Shown here in pieces: positions 35,800 through 46,250 of a stretch of DNA of 64,000 nucleotides. The notes beneath the pieces are model-generated. The model saw only the letters and a list, made by a program, of their open reading frames with translations, was not told the origin of the DNA and searched no databases. This stretch comes from Parelaphostrongylus tenuis (Eukaryota > Nematoda > Chromadorea > Rhabditida > Metastrongylidae), in the NCBI GenBank assembly GCA_019055375.1, contig JAHQIW010006165.1:62001-126000 (forward strand), read 5' to 3'. A program made the translations under genes and the position numbers. Position 1 is the first letter of the stretch, and every line of letters begins with the position of its first letter.

Positions 35800-36960
35800 G
35801 GAAAAGACGCCAAATAAAAATTTCAAAAATATCTCGGTTCATTGCCTCTCAACTCACCTCCACATACAAAACAGGCGTTCGTTAGAAACATGTTCTGTAG
35901 TACAGCAGCTGTTGTGTGCTTTGAAACGGAGCAGAGAATAGAATCCTTGAAACTGGCTCGGAATATAGCAATTTCCAATGTCTGTAAAACTGCAGCTCGT
36001 CGGTATAGATTTAAAGGGAATGAGCGTTCCCAAACGATGATTCTAACGTAAACAACATCCCGTAAAATCTCCTTTCACTTCGAAAAAGATAAGTATAGTT
36101 TTAAAACGTTGTTTGGAAAGGGTGGACTTGGAGTCATCGATAACGATTATTGAAATACCACCAAATAAATAAAGAGCCAACTAGTTTGCAATAGCTTATA
36201 CGACCGCCTGTCCGAAACGAATGGATGCATGACATGCCTCAACGGTAGGGAGAGGTATTGCATGAGCACAGGTACAGTCTACCTAATCCCTTGTAAACGT
36301 GCGGTGAAGAATATATCGGCGAAACTGGGAGGCCTCTCTATGACCATATTGAAGAATACTTAGACATTAGATGAAATTGATTAAAAAACACTACTAGGCG
36401 CGCAAAGGGCACGATACATAGAGAAACGATTGTTGAGGTAGAAAAATTCCTACAGGAGCAAAAACCCCAGCGCAAGATTTTCGAAGAGTTCTGGATTTAT
36501 AGGGAAAATCGAAATATGAACGGAAAAGATAAATGCCTTGTCATCACGTGTGATTTTGGGCTATATCTTGGACTGATTTTTGTGGTTCGAGACGAACACA
36601 TTCCTTGTCCATGTAGTATTCGGTGCGGCTAGTCTACATATTGACTAGTGGGACATGAAACAACAAAATACGGTGAGCATCTTATAGAAGAGATTATTAT
36701 ACGATTTAACTTTCACAACTTCGTTTGAATTTCATCTTCTTGGTTATGAAGGTGCTTGTCTATGTGGATTGCACGTCAGTTTGGCTCTTTCAGGCTCTGA
36801 AGAAGGAAGAAGCGTCCAAAAGGTAGCGATTGAAACGACCTCTGTTGTGCTATAGTGTGCACAACAAACGTGTTTTAACAGCCTCGTTTTTGTTGAGTAA
36901 GAAAACTACGGCATTAATCAATCAAGGCCCAGGTTAATTGATAGTGGGTTCTGGGAATAA
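35800..36960 (+). mobile_element. Penelope-like element fragment P7
   Basis: The + strand 35842-36051 reads KQAFVRNMFCSTAAVV and KLARNIAISNVCKTAARRYR, the PLE linker. From about 36260 the GIY-YIG segment is readable as GTVYLIPCKR and, one frame over, YIGETGRPLYDHIEE. A distal GGCTCTGAAGAAGG motif (about 36793) is a degenerate hammerhead-like end. Frameshifts make it inactive. Confidence 0.7.
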
Positions 36961-37149
36961 GATAGACGACTGTTTTTTTTTTGCTCTACACAAAATGAGA
37001 TAAAGAAATGCTTCAAGCTTCCCAAATGACAGTCAGAGTTCATCAAGATCTCACTCAAAGAGACCTACAGGAAACTGATTTCTCTTTTCGAACGTTCAAA
37101 TGCACTTTAGCGAAAGTGGTTACATGACGAAATGGTATTGAAAGGCAAG

Positions 37150-37960
37150 TAATAAAAACATCTTAATTTTTCTCTTACCTCCCTTACGAAAAGAACGTTT
37201 GTCCGAAATATGTACTGAACAGCTACAAATTGTTAGCATGGGAGATGACGAGAAAAGGGAGTCACAACACTTGGCGCGCAAATATCAGTTCCATGCGTAC
37301 CAAAAAAAAAAAACAACCGCCAAAGTTAAGTCAAAGAAGAGCGAAAAGCCTCGTGACAAAAACAACAGTGTGCATACCTTAATAGTAAAATGCCTCTAAA
37401 ACTAGCCTTTATGTTAAAAATGAGCACCGCTATTAGAAGATGCTTACAAAGCAGGGGTGTAGGAAATTGTGCAGGAATCGCAAAATTTCTTCTAAAACAT
37501 TACGTCTTCATTGGTTAAGGACGCTTGTAAAGCATCTATGCAATACAAAAAACTGCGTGCTATGTCCTAATGGTAGAGGCGGAGAATGCACGACTACACA
37601 GGTGCAATATACTTTATTTCTTGCAGAACATGTGGTGACGAACAATAGACGAAATAGGCAGATCACTTCATGTCCACATAAAAGTACACTTAAGCACAAT
37701 GTCAAACAGAGACTCAAACAAACCTCAAGGTACACACAAAACACAGAGGCATAGCGATGAACTTAGTGATAGTGATTAAAATCCTAGATATGAGTCAAAA
37801 CATCGGCGCGAAAAGCTCTTGGAGCTTTCTGGATAAATTTTGATTCCCACAAATGAACAGAAAGGGAGAGTTCTTGAATATAAGCAATCATATAGCACCC
37901 TATCTCAGACTTATTTCTAGCCTGGGCATCACTCAACACTTTGATTCAATTTCACCTAGT
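37150..37960 (+). mobile_element. Penelope-like element fragment P9
   Basis: At 37440-37754 the frame contains NCVLCPNGRGGEC followed by VQYTLFLAEHVV, a diverged Cys knuckle plus GIY-YIG start. The upstream frame at 37199 corresponds to the linker. It is more diverged than the P1-P4 copies and probably belongs to another PLE subfamily. Confidence 0.6.
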
Positions 37961-38199
37961 AACATGGGGAACACTCAAACGTTAACTCGTGAAAAGGACA
38001 TGTGAATCCCTAGACTAGATGACACAGTGAGCAGTTTCTCTCGAATAAAGTAACGCTCACGAATGTCATAGATTTTCATGTATACCATAAATATTTCGCA
38101 TAATTATACAAATGGCGTTACATGAATATGTTCAGACTGTGAGGAAGGAAAGTCTTCCGTCGAAAAGTGCCATCGATTGGCATTAATCGTTATTGCTGT

Positions 38200-39000
38200 A
38201 ACGTATTACGTGGCTGGCCTATGCGATATTTGATAGCACGGCACGCAGAACGATGTCTTTCACCTTCAACTGTTGATGCAGATCAGAACTTTGGATCCTA
38301 TCTCCTATTTGTAAGGCACGTATTTGTATAGCATCATCTTTTCAACTGCTTTGTCAATTACGCCAACTGATTTTCATCTTGCTTGCAGAGCGCGAAGGTT
38401 TGTGAAGCATGCGATTAGCCAGGAATAATCGCTGAGTCGGAAGGAACGTTAGTGGCTTTCAGTGTTCTTTGTACAATGAACCCAATAATGTAGAGTGGTG
38501 TGCAAAAACATTTGTGCATCAGCTGGGATTCAAACTCAGATTTCACCCTTTCCGGAGGCGCGTGCTAAACCGCTGCTCTACCGCCTCCCGTCTTTGACAC
38601 CACTCTTTCTACTCTGCATCTGCATCTCTTTATCTGCCAACGGCCAACCATCCACGAATTGATGTGGGCAGTCACTACCGACATTGAACCCTTTCATGCT
38701 GAAAGATACTGGATCTCAATAATCAATCAGAATTCATTTTATTTGACCGCCCATTGTGGTGCTATGATGGTACAATAAACGCAATAATGTAGAGTGGTGT
38801 TCTTTGCTTTCTTCATTACATCTTTGGCGCTCTCAAATACTCTTTGAGCTGCCAGCCGCCTCCTGTGCTCAACTCTTGAGATGAATTGTTTATCATATTG
38901 ACATCCACGTCCGGATAGACGTAACTAGACATTCGGATATACCAATTTCGTTAAGCGTGAGCTTCCAAAACCAAATCTTCTGGCACGAACATCGGAATCC
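38200..39000 (-). mobile_element. RTE LINE C-terminal remnant, split by insertion
   Basis: On the - strand, 38810-39000 reads MSSYVYPDVDVNMI, then QLKEYLRAPKM, resembling the segment before the RTE C-terminal domain (compare YSDLGREINMMND at 21.4 kb). Positions 38200-38420 match the next segment (GDRIQSSDL-like). A tRNA-like element at 38480-38805 separates the two. Heavily decayed. Confidence 0.6.
38480..38805 (-). repeat. tRNA-like SINE-type element nested in RTE remnant
   Basis: Both edges carry AATAATGTAGAGTGGTGT. The - strand contains GGCGGTAGAGCAGCGG (A-box-like) and GTTTGAATCCC (B box). It resembles the element at 49175-49480. Not a functional tRNA. Confidence 0.5.
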
Positions 39001-39334
39001 TAAACGAATATTATTTTTAACAGCTTTGAAAAACCGAATCAATCCTTAAAAAGGATTTGACAAGATTTGTTGTCGTATAGATCTAATCTGCAATTCTAAG
39101 GACAGCTAATAGGGAGAGAATGAAGGGGTGTTATCTCAACTTACAAGCGGCGAAGTCTTTTCTTTGATTCTTTTAAGATTTCTTAGCTTTTTTTTTTCAA
39201 AAAAAGTGACTAAGCATAACTCTGACTAATCAATACCAATGTGATTTGCCAGTTAATGAACTGTTGTAATGCCACAACACACATCGGTTGAACAAAAATA
39301 GTTATCTGGAAAATATCGTTGTTCAATTTCAGAT

Positions 39335-39668
39335 TCACCAACAGTGGCTGATGCCGAGAAGAAATGCAATCCAAACGGACCTAATGCGAGATTCGAGCAG
39401 CTCTGTCCACCACATTTTGCCAAATCGCTTTTGACAAATTTGCCATAATAATGTTTGATGTCTACACAGATTTCTCTTGCTGCGAAAAGAGGTTGTACGA
39501 AAAAGAAAAGCGTTCAAACCGAAAGGGTTCCTGAGATTGATGTGTGATTAGCGGGAACAGCAGCGGCACCTTTGTCTATGCTACATAGCATTTCTTTTTT
39601 TATTTTAGTGCAAAATCCCGCAGCACTGTTGCCAACAATGATGCAGTTCTGCTTATTCTTCTCGTCGA
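39335..39668 (-). pseudogene. Secreted-protein paralog F, exons 4-5 only
   Basis: Exon 4 (39668-39520, 149 nt) begins after CTTTCAG and is fully open: QNCIIVGNSAAGFCTK, then HTSISGTLS, ending at a good GTTTGA donor. Exon 5 (39461 down to about 39335) begins after TGTAG with TSNIIMANLSKAIWQNVV and then loses one base before the LGPFG-like segment. Exons 1-3 were not found upstream on this strand. Exon 4 has the same length as in paralog C. Confidence 0.75.
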
Positions 39669-40064
39669 CTGAAAGACTTTTATTGTCATTAAAGAAAACT
39701 TCTTCTAGCAACATAAGAAAACCGAAAAGCTGAAAGAGACTATAAGTATTAGTTTTCCTCCATTCTTTAAAATACTTCAAATCATCACCTACCATATTCT
39801 TACATATTATGAGGAATTTACGGGAAAACTCGTACGGGAATGTAGCATAAATTTGAAATTTACGGGAATGTAGCATAAATTCGAATCTGGAAATTATTAG
39901 GTCTCCAACTAAGTCCCCGAAGTTGATCCGAGAATTCAAGAATTCATTATTTCAATTAATCGAAAGTGTCAAATAAAATAAGTGAAGTATTCTCAAATTC
40001 AAAAGTTCGACTTTCTATAAACCTTGGCATAATTAATTGTTATATGAAAATCGTAAAAACTTAT

Positions 40065-40385
40065 CTTGATTAGCTGACGCGAGGTTGGTAAATTAGTCGT
40101 AGAAATTCGGCTGATGTTTTGCGAGCCGCTTTCTTCAGAGCCTGAGCGCATATAGTATTAGTCTGTTTGAATGATTCGGATGGTCTTATTTATATACCGC
40201 CTAGGTTAGGTTCAGACTAATACTAGTACCTGCCCTATCCAGCATATAAAAAAGACCATCTGAATCATTCAAATAGACAAATACTATGTGCGCTCAGGCT
40301 CTGAAGAAGGCGGCTGGCCGAAACGTCAGCCGAATTTCTACGACTAATTTAACAACCTAGCATGAGCTAATCAAGATAAGTTTTC
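40065..40385. repeat. Palindromic element with hammerhead-like motifs
   Basis: Two inverted arms (about 40065-40200 and 40235-40385) are complementary around a short centre. The + arm at 40297-40331 reads GGCT, CTGAAGA, A, GGC-loop-GCC, GAAACGTC, AGCC, so stems I and II pair. The - arm at 40108-40143 is a weaker copy. An extra A sits between CUGAAGA and stem II. The ends resemble PLE termini. No coding sequence is present. Confidence 0.55.
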
Positions 40386-42019
40386 TCGATTTTCATATAG
40401 CTATTTTACAGCAATCCACACAATAGTGCAATGAAGTGATTTTCTCAGAGTGATTTGGACGGGCAGTTCAAAAGTAACATTAGTCGAAAGTTTCTAACTT
40501 TATCAAGCATCTATTTGAAGTATGAGAAGGATGCCGCACGGAACCGGGTTCCGCTTAGTGATTCAGCTAAAGCAACACGGAATTGTTACATCACGCAGCT
40601 GCTACAACGCGGAGCGATCATAACACGGAACTGGTAGAAGACAGAACAACAATGGCACGGGATTGCTTATGCAACTCCATTCGCCTTCAATAAAAAACTT
40701 ATAAGAGAGCGGATGCAATTACACCGCTGATTCTGTTTTCAAATTTATCGTTGACGGCGCAAACAAAGCAGAATCAGTACGTCATGAGTTGGACAACTCT
40801 CACTGATACATTGAAGTTAAGATTGGATTTTTCTTTCCTTGATTGCAAATGAAATCTCTTCTAAATGACCTTTCATTACAGCCTCTTTATTATGTAACTT
40901 TGAACACAAAGTTTCCAGGTACACGTCTAAACCTTCGTTATATGTATAGTAATTCTGTGGGCTGATGGATGAGTTCTGCTATCTAATCGCTGCCCTCTGG
41001 CGTATAAATGATAAACCAGTGATACTCCTAAGCACTCCCTGTTTGATTGCGCTGCTAAATCATAAAATGCGACTAGCCGGTGCATTGCTGTCATACAACG
41101 AGCAGCAGCGTTTCCTTGACTTGTCATTTTGAAAATGAATTTCTAAATACTCTTGAAACCGATGTTCAGCTGCACCCTTCCTACCAGAGTAGCTTCCATT
41201 TTTCACAGTGTCTACTTAACTCTCAACAAGATGTACTCTATCACTCCTAATAGAGCAGTCTTTGTGTACAAGACCTGATGATTTCAAGCAATTTTATTTC
41301 TCTGCTACCGATTCGCGCACTAGTTTATTTCCCCTTCTTCATAATTAAGAAATTTTTGATGTCACCTCAGTAACAGCTTTGTCTTAAAGCTTTCAATATG
41401 ATTCTGTGGAAATTCTTTCTATGGCTGTTAGTTTGCCTACCCAAAGTAAGGAATTTCTGTATGCGTACTTATTGGGCGACGCTAAAGAGAACACTAAAGT
41501 CGAAAAGCGATTCCTACATTCTAGAAATTTGTTGCCAAAAACCTGTCGCAGTAATATTTCATCTACTTTTTTGTAAATCCATATTCTTCTAGAAATTATC
41601 TTACAAACTGCACTTATATCGTCGGTTCTTCAATTGCCATCGATTGCTCCTCGATTGTTTCATTTTTCTAGAAACCGCTTTTTATGTCTCAACATCAAAA
41701 GCAAGATGCCGTGAACCACTCCAAACCGTAACACCTGTGACATTGGGGCATTCACTGGAAGTTCTTCTCCACTGATCGCTTCAACTCACCTCAAATCATT
41801 CAGAATTCGACATGCTACTCAGCTCACTAATTGCTCTTGCTTGTTTTAAGATTGTATAGTCTGCACATTGCTTGCTACGAAGGATTTTGCTCTGAACTTG
41901 GAAAATTGGCAATTTATATCCAAGTATTAGATACGTTGTTGCCTTGAAAGCCCCTAACGGAAAAATGTAAATTTTTTTTACGACTAAATCTGCAATTTGC
42001 CTAGATTTTTGAAGTAAAA
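40385..42019 (+). promoter_or_regulatory. 5' flank of the intact gene with conserved upstream block
   Basis: No gene is seen in most of this stretch. The family upstream block is at 41661-41696 (TTTTTATGTCTCAACATC), about 360 bp before the ATG. Just before the ATG, GACTAAATCTGCAATTTGCC and TAGATTTTTGAAG are shared with the flank of paralog E, so the near-promoter or 5' UTR is also conserved. No clear TATA box was found. Confidence 0.4.
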
Positions 42020-43515
42020 ATGAGCATGGCAAGCCATTTGAGCGATCTCTTTATGATTTTTCTACTAGCTACAATCTCGACAGTGTTGGGATGTGGAGTA
42101 CTGCCTGCGGGTCAAGGTAATGAGCAAAAGATCATATTTGAATGCAACTTCTTCAAATCTTAAGAGAAAGTTTTTAATGTTTCGTTGGAGTGATGATTAA
42201 GCACTTTGTCAATAGCGACAATCCGTTGCATTTCGTGGCTTCTAATGAAAGGAGTTCGAATCTGAAATGACTCTAAGAATCAGGCTCAAATCTTCATCCA
42301 ACATGACTAAGTGGGATTACGCAAAAAGAAATGAATCTCGTTAAGCGAGCACAAGGACCTTTACTGTCAGCGGGTTCTCTTTGCCTGTCGCGATGATTTA
42401 TGTAGAAAACGCTGGAGAATCTGCTCGGGTTTCTGGTATTGCTGCTGACAAAGGAGCAGCTCAGACTTTTGTGCAACGCCTTGTGATACAAACAGTAAGT
42501 TGACTTTCCAGACTTCTTAAGCCTTCCTTTTCAAGAACTGAGATGGCTTAGGAGGTGAACTCGAATTTTTTGATAATTCAACCTTCTAGTGCTAACATGA
42601 CTTGCCTCACGTGATTTGAATGGAATGCATTTTCGAATAAACCTTTCGAACTAGTGGAAAAAAATCCCTTTTAGGTTTTTGACGTTCTCGAAAGCCAAGC
42701 CCGTGCTGCTTTTTTACCCGACCCTGTAATCTCGACCATTTTAAATCAAATTACTGTTAACATCACTTACGAGCCACTGAAATGTCAGGCAGTCGCCCTC
42801 AAACTAGAAGAAATGGGTAAGTATCTAATAATCAACGTTTATATGTTATGTTTCTGAGAAAAATATAACAGGTATTACAAGGGCAGAACATTGCTTAATA
42901 TTGCCCAAAAATTTGAACAATTTATAGGAATTAACAAAATAGTCTCTTAGAACATGTGATAAACTATCACAAAACCACAAAAATCCCAGCTTTCGAAATT
43001 GATGCCATAATGCAATATACGATGTCAGGTGACGTGTCAAGGTATTTTGGAGAACACAAGAAAATTAGTGTACAGACCTGTTCTCACATCTTTCAGTTCC
43101 TTGTTGTGGTGTAAACGGTCTTACTAGGAATCGTTTTTTTTTTTTTTTTCAGTCGAAATGATGGCGGCGGATAAGATTTCACAGCGCTGTATCATCGCCG
43201 GCAACACGGTCACGGGAATTTGCACTTATGCAATGGGTGGAGGAGCCCAGATGTGTTTGAATGCAGCGGGGAATGTAATGATAACTTCCCCCGCCAAGTA
43301 CACCTCAATTTCAGGAACACTCATGGTTTGAAGAGCTTTATTTTTCACACAAACTTGCCTGGTAAAGAAAATCTATGTAGACAACAAACATCATCATGGC
43401 AAACTGGTCGAGAACGATGTGGCAAAGTGTATTGAACAGAGCGGTTCGAATGTTGGCATCAGGTCGAATTGGCTCAAATTTCATCTCGGCATCTGTCACT
43501 GTCGGCGGAAGCTAA
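42020..43515 (+). CDS. Predicted secreted protein, five exons, 231 residues
   Basis: The exons join without a stop: 42020-42116, 42346-42494, 42675-42816, 43153-43325 and 43381-43515. Donors are G/GTAATG, A/GTAAGT, G/GTAAGT and G/GTTTGA; acceptors are TTAAG, TTTTAG, TTTCAG and TGTAG. Two Met codons open exon 1; the signal peptide is LFMIFLLATISTVLGCG, likely cut near GCGVLPAG. Exon 2 has RTFTVSGFSLPVAM, exon 3 VNITYEPLKC with a possible N-glycosylation site, exon 4 RCIIAGNTVTGICTY and SISGTLM, and exon 5 the most conserved segment, NIIMANWSRTMW, ending VTVGGS. About five Cys lie in the mature part. I do not recognise a named domain; I take it as a nematode-type secreted family of unknown function. 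It is the only undamaged member in the window. Confidence 0.85.
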
Positions 43516-43579
43516 AGTCATGCTGTGATGGTTTTGAACAAATGTGTTCATTAACCAATGTTCGTAACATTGTGGCTTT

Positions 43580-43585
43580 AATAAA
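43580..43585 (+). terminator. Poly(A) signal AATAAA
   Basis: AATAAA lies 65 bp after the stop codon of the five-exon gene, in a suitable place for nematode 3' end formation. Confidence 0.6.
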
Positions 43586-44371
43586 CTGGCAAGAAATATG
43601 AGTGTTAACTAGTCAAAGTCAGCTAAGTAACACTGCGGTGCCCAAGGTTTTTAACTTATACTTGATAAACTATTTAGAAAGTAAGTAAGTTAATTAGAAA
43701 GATGTCGCCTCAATGCTGGTCTCAGAGCACTCAAAGAAGGATTACAAAAAATAATGAATGGCTCAAAACAAAAGATTGGATTCAATCATACAGTGCCACC
43801 ACTTCTCAGCTCCAATTAGAAATTTACACGCTCTCCCATTGAAAAGCGACTTTACTTGTAGGTGATGATGACTGAGTGACATACATCGAGAACAGGTCAT
43901 TTCTAAATTCATTCACTTAATCAATATTGAGTGCTACTGACACGTCGAAAACAAATCTGTTCTCTTGTAACGATGTTCCCCATCTTTGCCATGTTAATTA
44001 CTTGGCAAGATGAAAAAAAAATGTTCAGACCTGGTGAAATGGTGATTGCTGAAGCGTTAATTAAAGGTTCACTAGTGGTTTGATGCATGTTGAACGTTTC
44101 CACTTTAACCTCTCCAAATAAAGAAGTTGTATACGTGTCTATCAGCAATACCAAAACATTCTGAGCTACATATTGTATATATCCCATGCAGTAATGTCAT
44201 ATTTATTTCAAGCGTTATATCTCTTGTTTAGACGCTCCGATGTGTTCTTGATATTACCTATTATTAACTGTATTGTTATATGCTTCGCTGATATTCAATA
44301 AATAATATCAATATCACCTCGGAGAGGCTGAACAGAAGAAGATACTCATTTATTAAAACTATGCCGAGCTT

Positions 44372-44670
44372 GAGAGCGCATGTGGCGCAGTGGTTAGAGG
44401 TGCTCTGTGTCGCACATGAGGTCAATGGTTCGATCTCGCGCTCATGGCTCACCAAGCCATCCATCACTCCGAGGTCGGTGAATTGTTACCAGACAGGTCT
44501 CAGACTTGTTTGGGAGGATAAGCAGCACTGACTCGGTTCAGCGGGAGGCCACCGCGAGTCATTGTAAAGGCCAGATATGCATGCAATCACCTCAAACGAA
44601 GTTAGAAATGAAGTCGAATGCATTGCGCATCCCTCAGGGATTGATCAACGCCGAGAGCTTTATCCTTTTT
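44372..44670 (+). repeat. tRNA-derived SINE, copy 2, best preserved
   Basis: The head reads GCGCATGTGGCGCAGTGG then TTAGAGG (A box) and GGTTCGATCTC (B box). The body includes CAGCGGGAGGCCACCGCGAG, and the tail ends GAGCTTTATCC plus a T run. Perfect 12-bp direct repeats TATGCCGAGCTT at 44360-44371 and 44671-44682 are its target-site duplication. About 300 bp. Confidence 0.88.
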
Positions 44671-44744
44671 TATGCCGAGCTTAATAGATAGTCGTCCCTG
44701 GGCGTTATATCATTTATCAAATGTATTACACCAATGCTAAGAAG

Positions 44745-45705
44745 CCCTAACATCATTGAATTCCTGATTTTCTTCCTTAAGCCAAACACGAGCTGTCACA
44801 CCAATTTTTATTTGACAGCTGACGATTCGTCAGTTCGTTTTCTTCAGAGCCTGGAGAGGTCAAATTGTCCTCAATCCAATCAGTCAAACACCTCCATTAC
44901 TCCTTTTAAAAAAAAATCATCAGACCCAGATTTCAATCGCATCAGGCATAAAATTAACTCTCAACATACTCACCGCTTTTTTATTTGTGTTCCACTGAAT
45001 GATTCAAATGCAGATCACCGGAAGGAGATCACATAGGCTCGTAATGCACCCTACCGATCAAATCAACGGTCTTATATACTGACTCATATCACAAGTGATA
45101 ACGAGGCATTTCTCCCTGCAGTTCATAGCTGGATTGGCCGTGTTTTGTCCAGAACGCCTCAAGTATCTTTCGCGCTGATGTTTTTTCGTTCCTGAGCAAG
45201 GATGGTGACTTCGATCTCAAAATCAACTCCGTCGTGTCATCTGTTCTCTATGCGTCCCTAGCGGGGTGTTCCGCCTATTAAGACGTTTGTCAGCTAGGTG
45301 TTCTTCTATGCGCTGCATAGAGCGGCCTACCCTCTTCGCCAATATATTATATATATATATATCTATTATATATATATATATATATATATTTATATTATAT
45401 ATTATATCTATATATATATATTTAATATATTACACGCTTTGCAAGAGATTAGGTAGACTATACCTACGCTTATGCAATTGCCATCTCTGCCATTAGGACA
45501 TCTTTTACAACCTTTCTTTATACAGAGACGGTCATATAGGCGGTTGGAACTAATGGCGTCTTAGAGTACTTGGTGGTATCGCAATTATGGCCTCCGATTG
45601 CTCTTAACCTGCTCTTCTGAAACAGCGTTTTATAGCTGTACCAATGTCATTTGAATAGAACGGGAGGATGAATGTAACTTTCCTTTCATTCGAGTTCTCG
45701 AGAAT
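44745..45705 (-). mobile_element. Penelope-like element fragment P5 with AT microsatellite
   Basis: The - strand carries the same terminal and GIY-YIG regions as P1. The nuclease segment is interrupted at about 45340-45432 by a long (TA)n tract. The outer end 44770-44860 holds CACGAGCTGTCACACC and a hammerhead-like GACAGCTGACGATTCGTC motif. Inactive. Confidence 0.7.
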
Positions 45706-46049
45706 CAATCGAATAAAAATTGTGCAGGTGACGAGGTCCAAGCTATTTGAATTCTTTAGGAGAATTTCGTTGATTGCTGATAAAGCCACTGAGGTAAAAA
45801 TCCCGCTGAGAGAAATAATTGAAAGATTGTCATAATGTGCTTCAAATGTGTGTTCTCATTTTTCAAAGGTAGACCAGGGAATATTTTACCAAAGGCTGTA
45901 GCTTAATGAGGACTGTTCACGGTCCACGTTGGATGCAGTGCACACATTAGGAGACGTCGTTGAAGCACATCAACTTAGAAGCGCTACTTTTGTGTTTTGA
46001 GTTCTGGAAACCAGTGAGCATCACAAGGCTGTGTACTGTTTAGACCGAA

Positions 46050-46250
46050 CATCCGATAGTGAAGATGCGCTACTAAAGGGACGCTTCGGGTACCTAATGG
46101 GATCACTCATATTCTTAAAAGGAGGAGATGGTGTCTACTTGTCACAGCTGTAGTCTCACCATTTTGCATTTGGGCTCGATTACTGGATTCAGTCTTGGCT
46201 ACATTTGTGCCTCGTGAAGAAGCTACTGGCCAAACTACAGGTCCAAACTA
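46050..46250 (+). pseudogene. RTE-type endonuclease fragment (second type)
   Basis: The + strand reads PNGITHILKRRRWCLL then VVSPFCIWARLL, resembling the end of the RTE endonuclease seen at 58.2 kb on the - strand (DHILTSRRWVH region). The catalytic Asp-His of DHIL and the SDHR motif are lost. Short decayed remnant. Confidence 0.5.

Larger units (their letters stand above)
43650..46040. repeat. Low-copy duplicated segment, copy 2, split by insertions
   Basis: The parts 43650-44230 and 45700-46040 match 57180-57830 and 57840-58200 in the same orientation and order. A SINE (44372-44670) and PLE P5 (44745-45705) lie between them here but not in the other copy. Shared landmarks include GATGTTCCCCATCTTTGCCAT and GTGCAGGTGACG. 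Frames are not conserved. Confidence 0.6.

Noticed and set aside
44375..44450. Functional tRNA gene
   Set aside because: A and B boxes are present but the cloverleaf does not close and the same head recurs in five SINE copies with bodies and target duplications.
45266..45496. 76-residue frame rich in Ile and Tyr
   Set aside because: Encoded by the AT microsatellite inside PLE P5.
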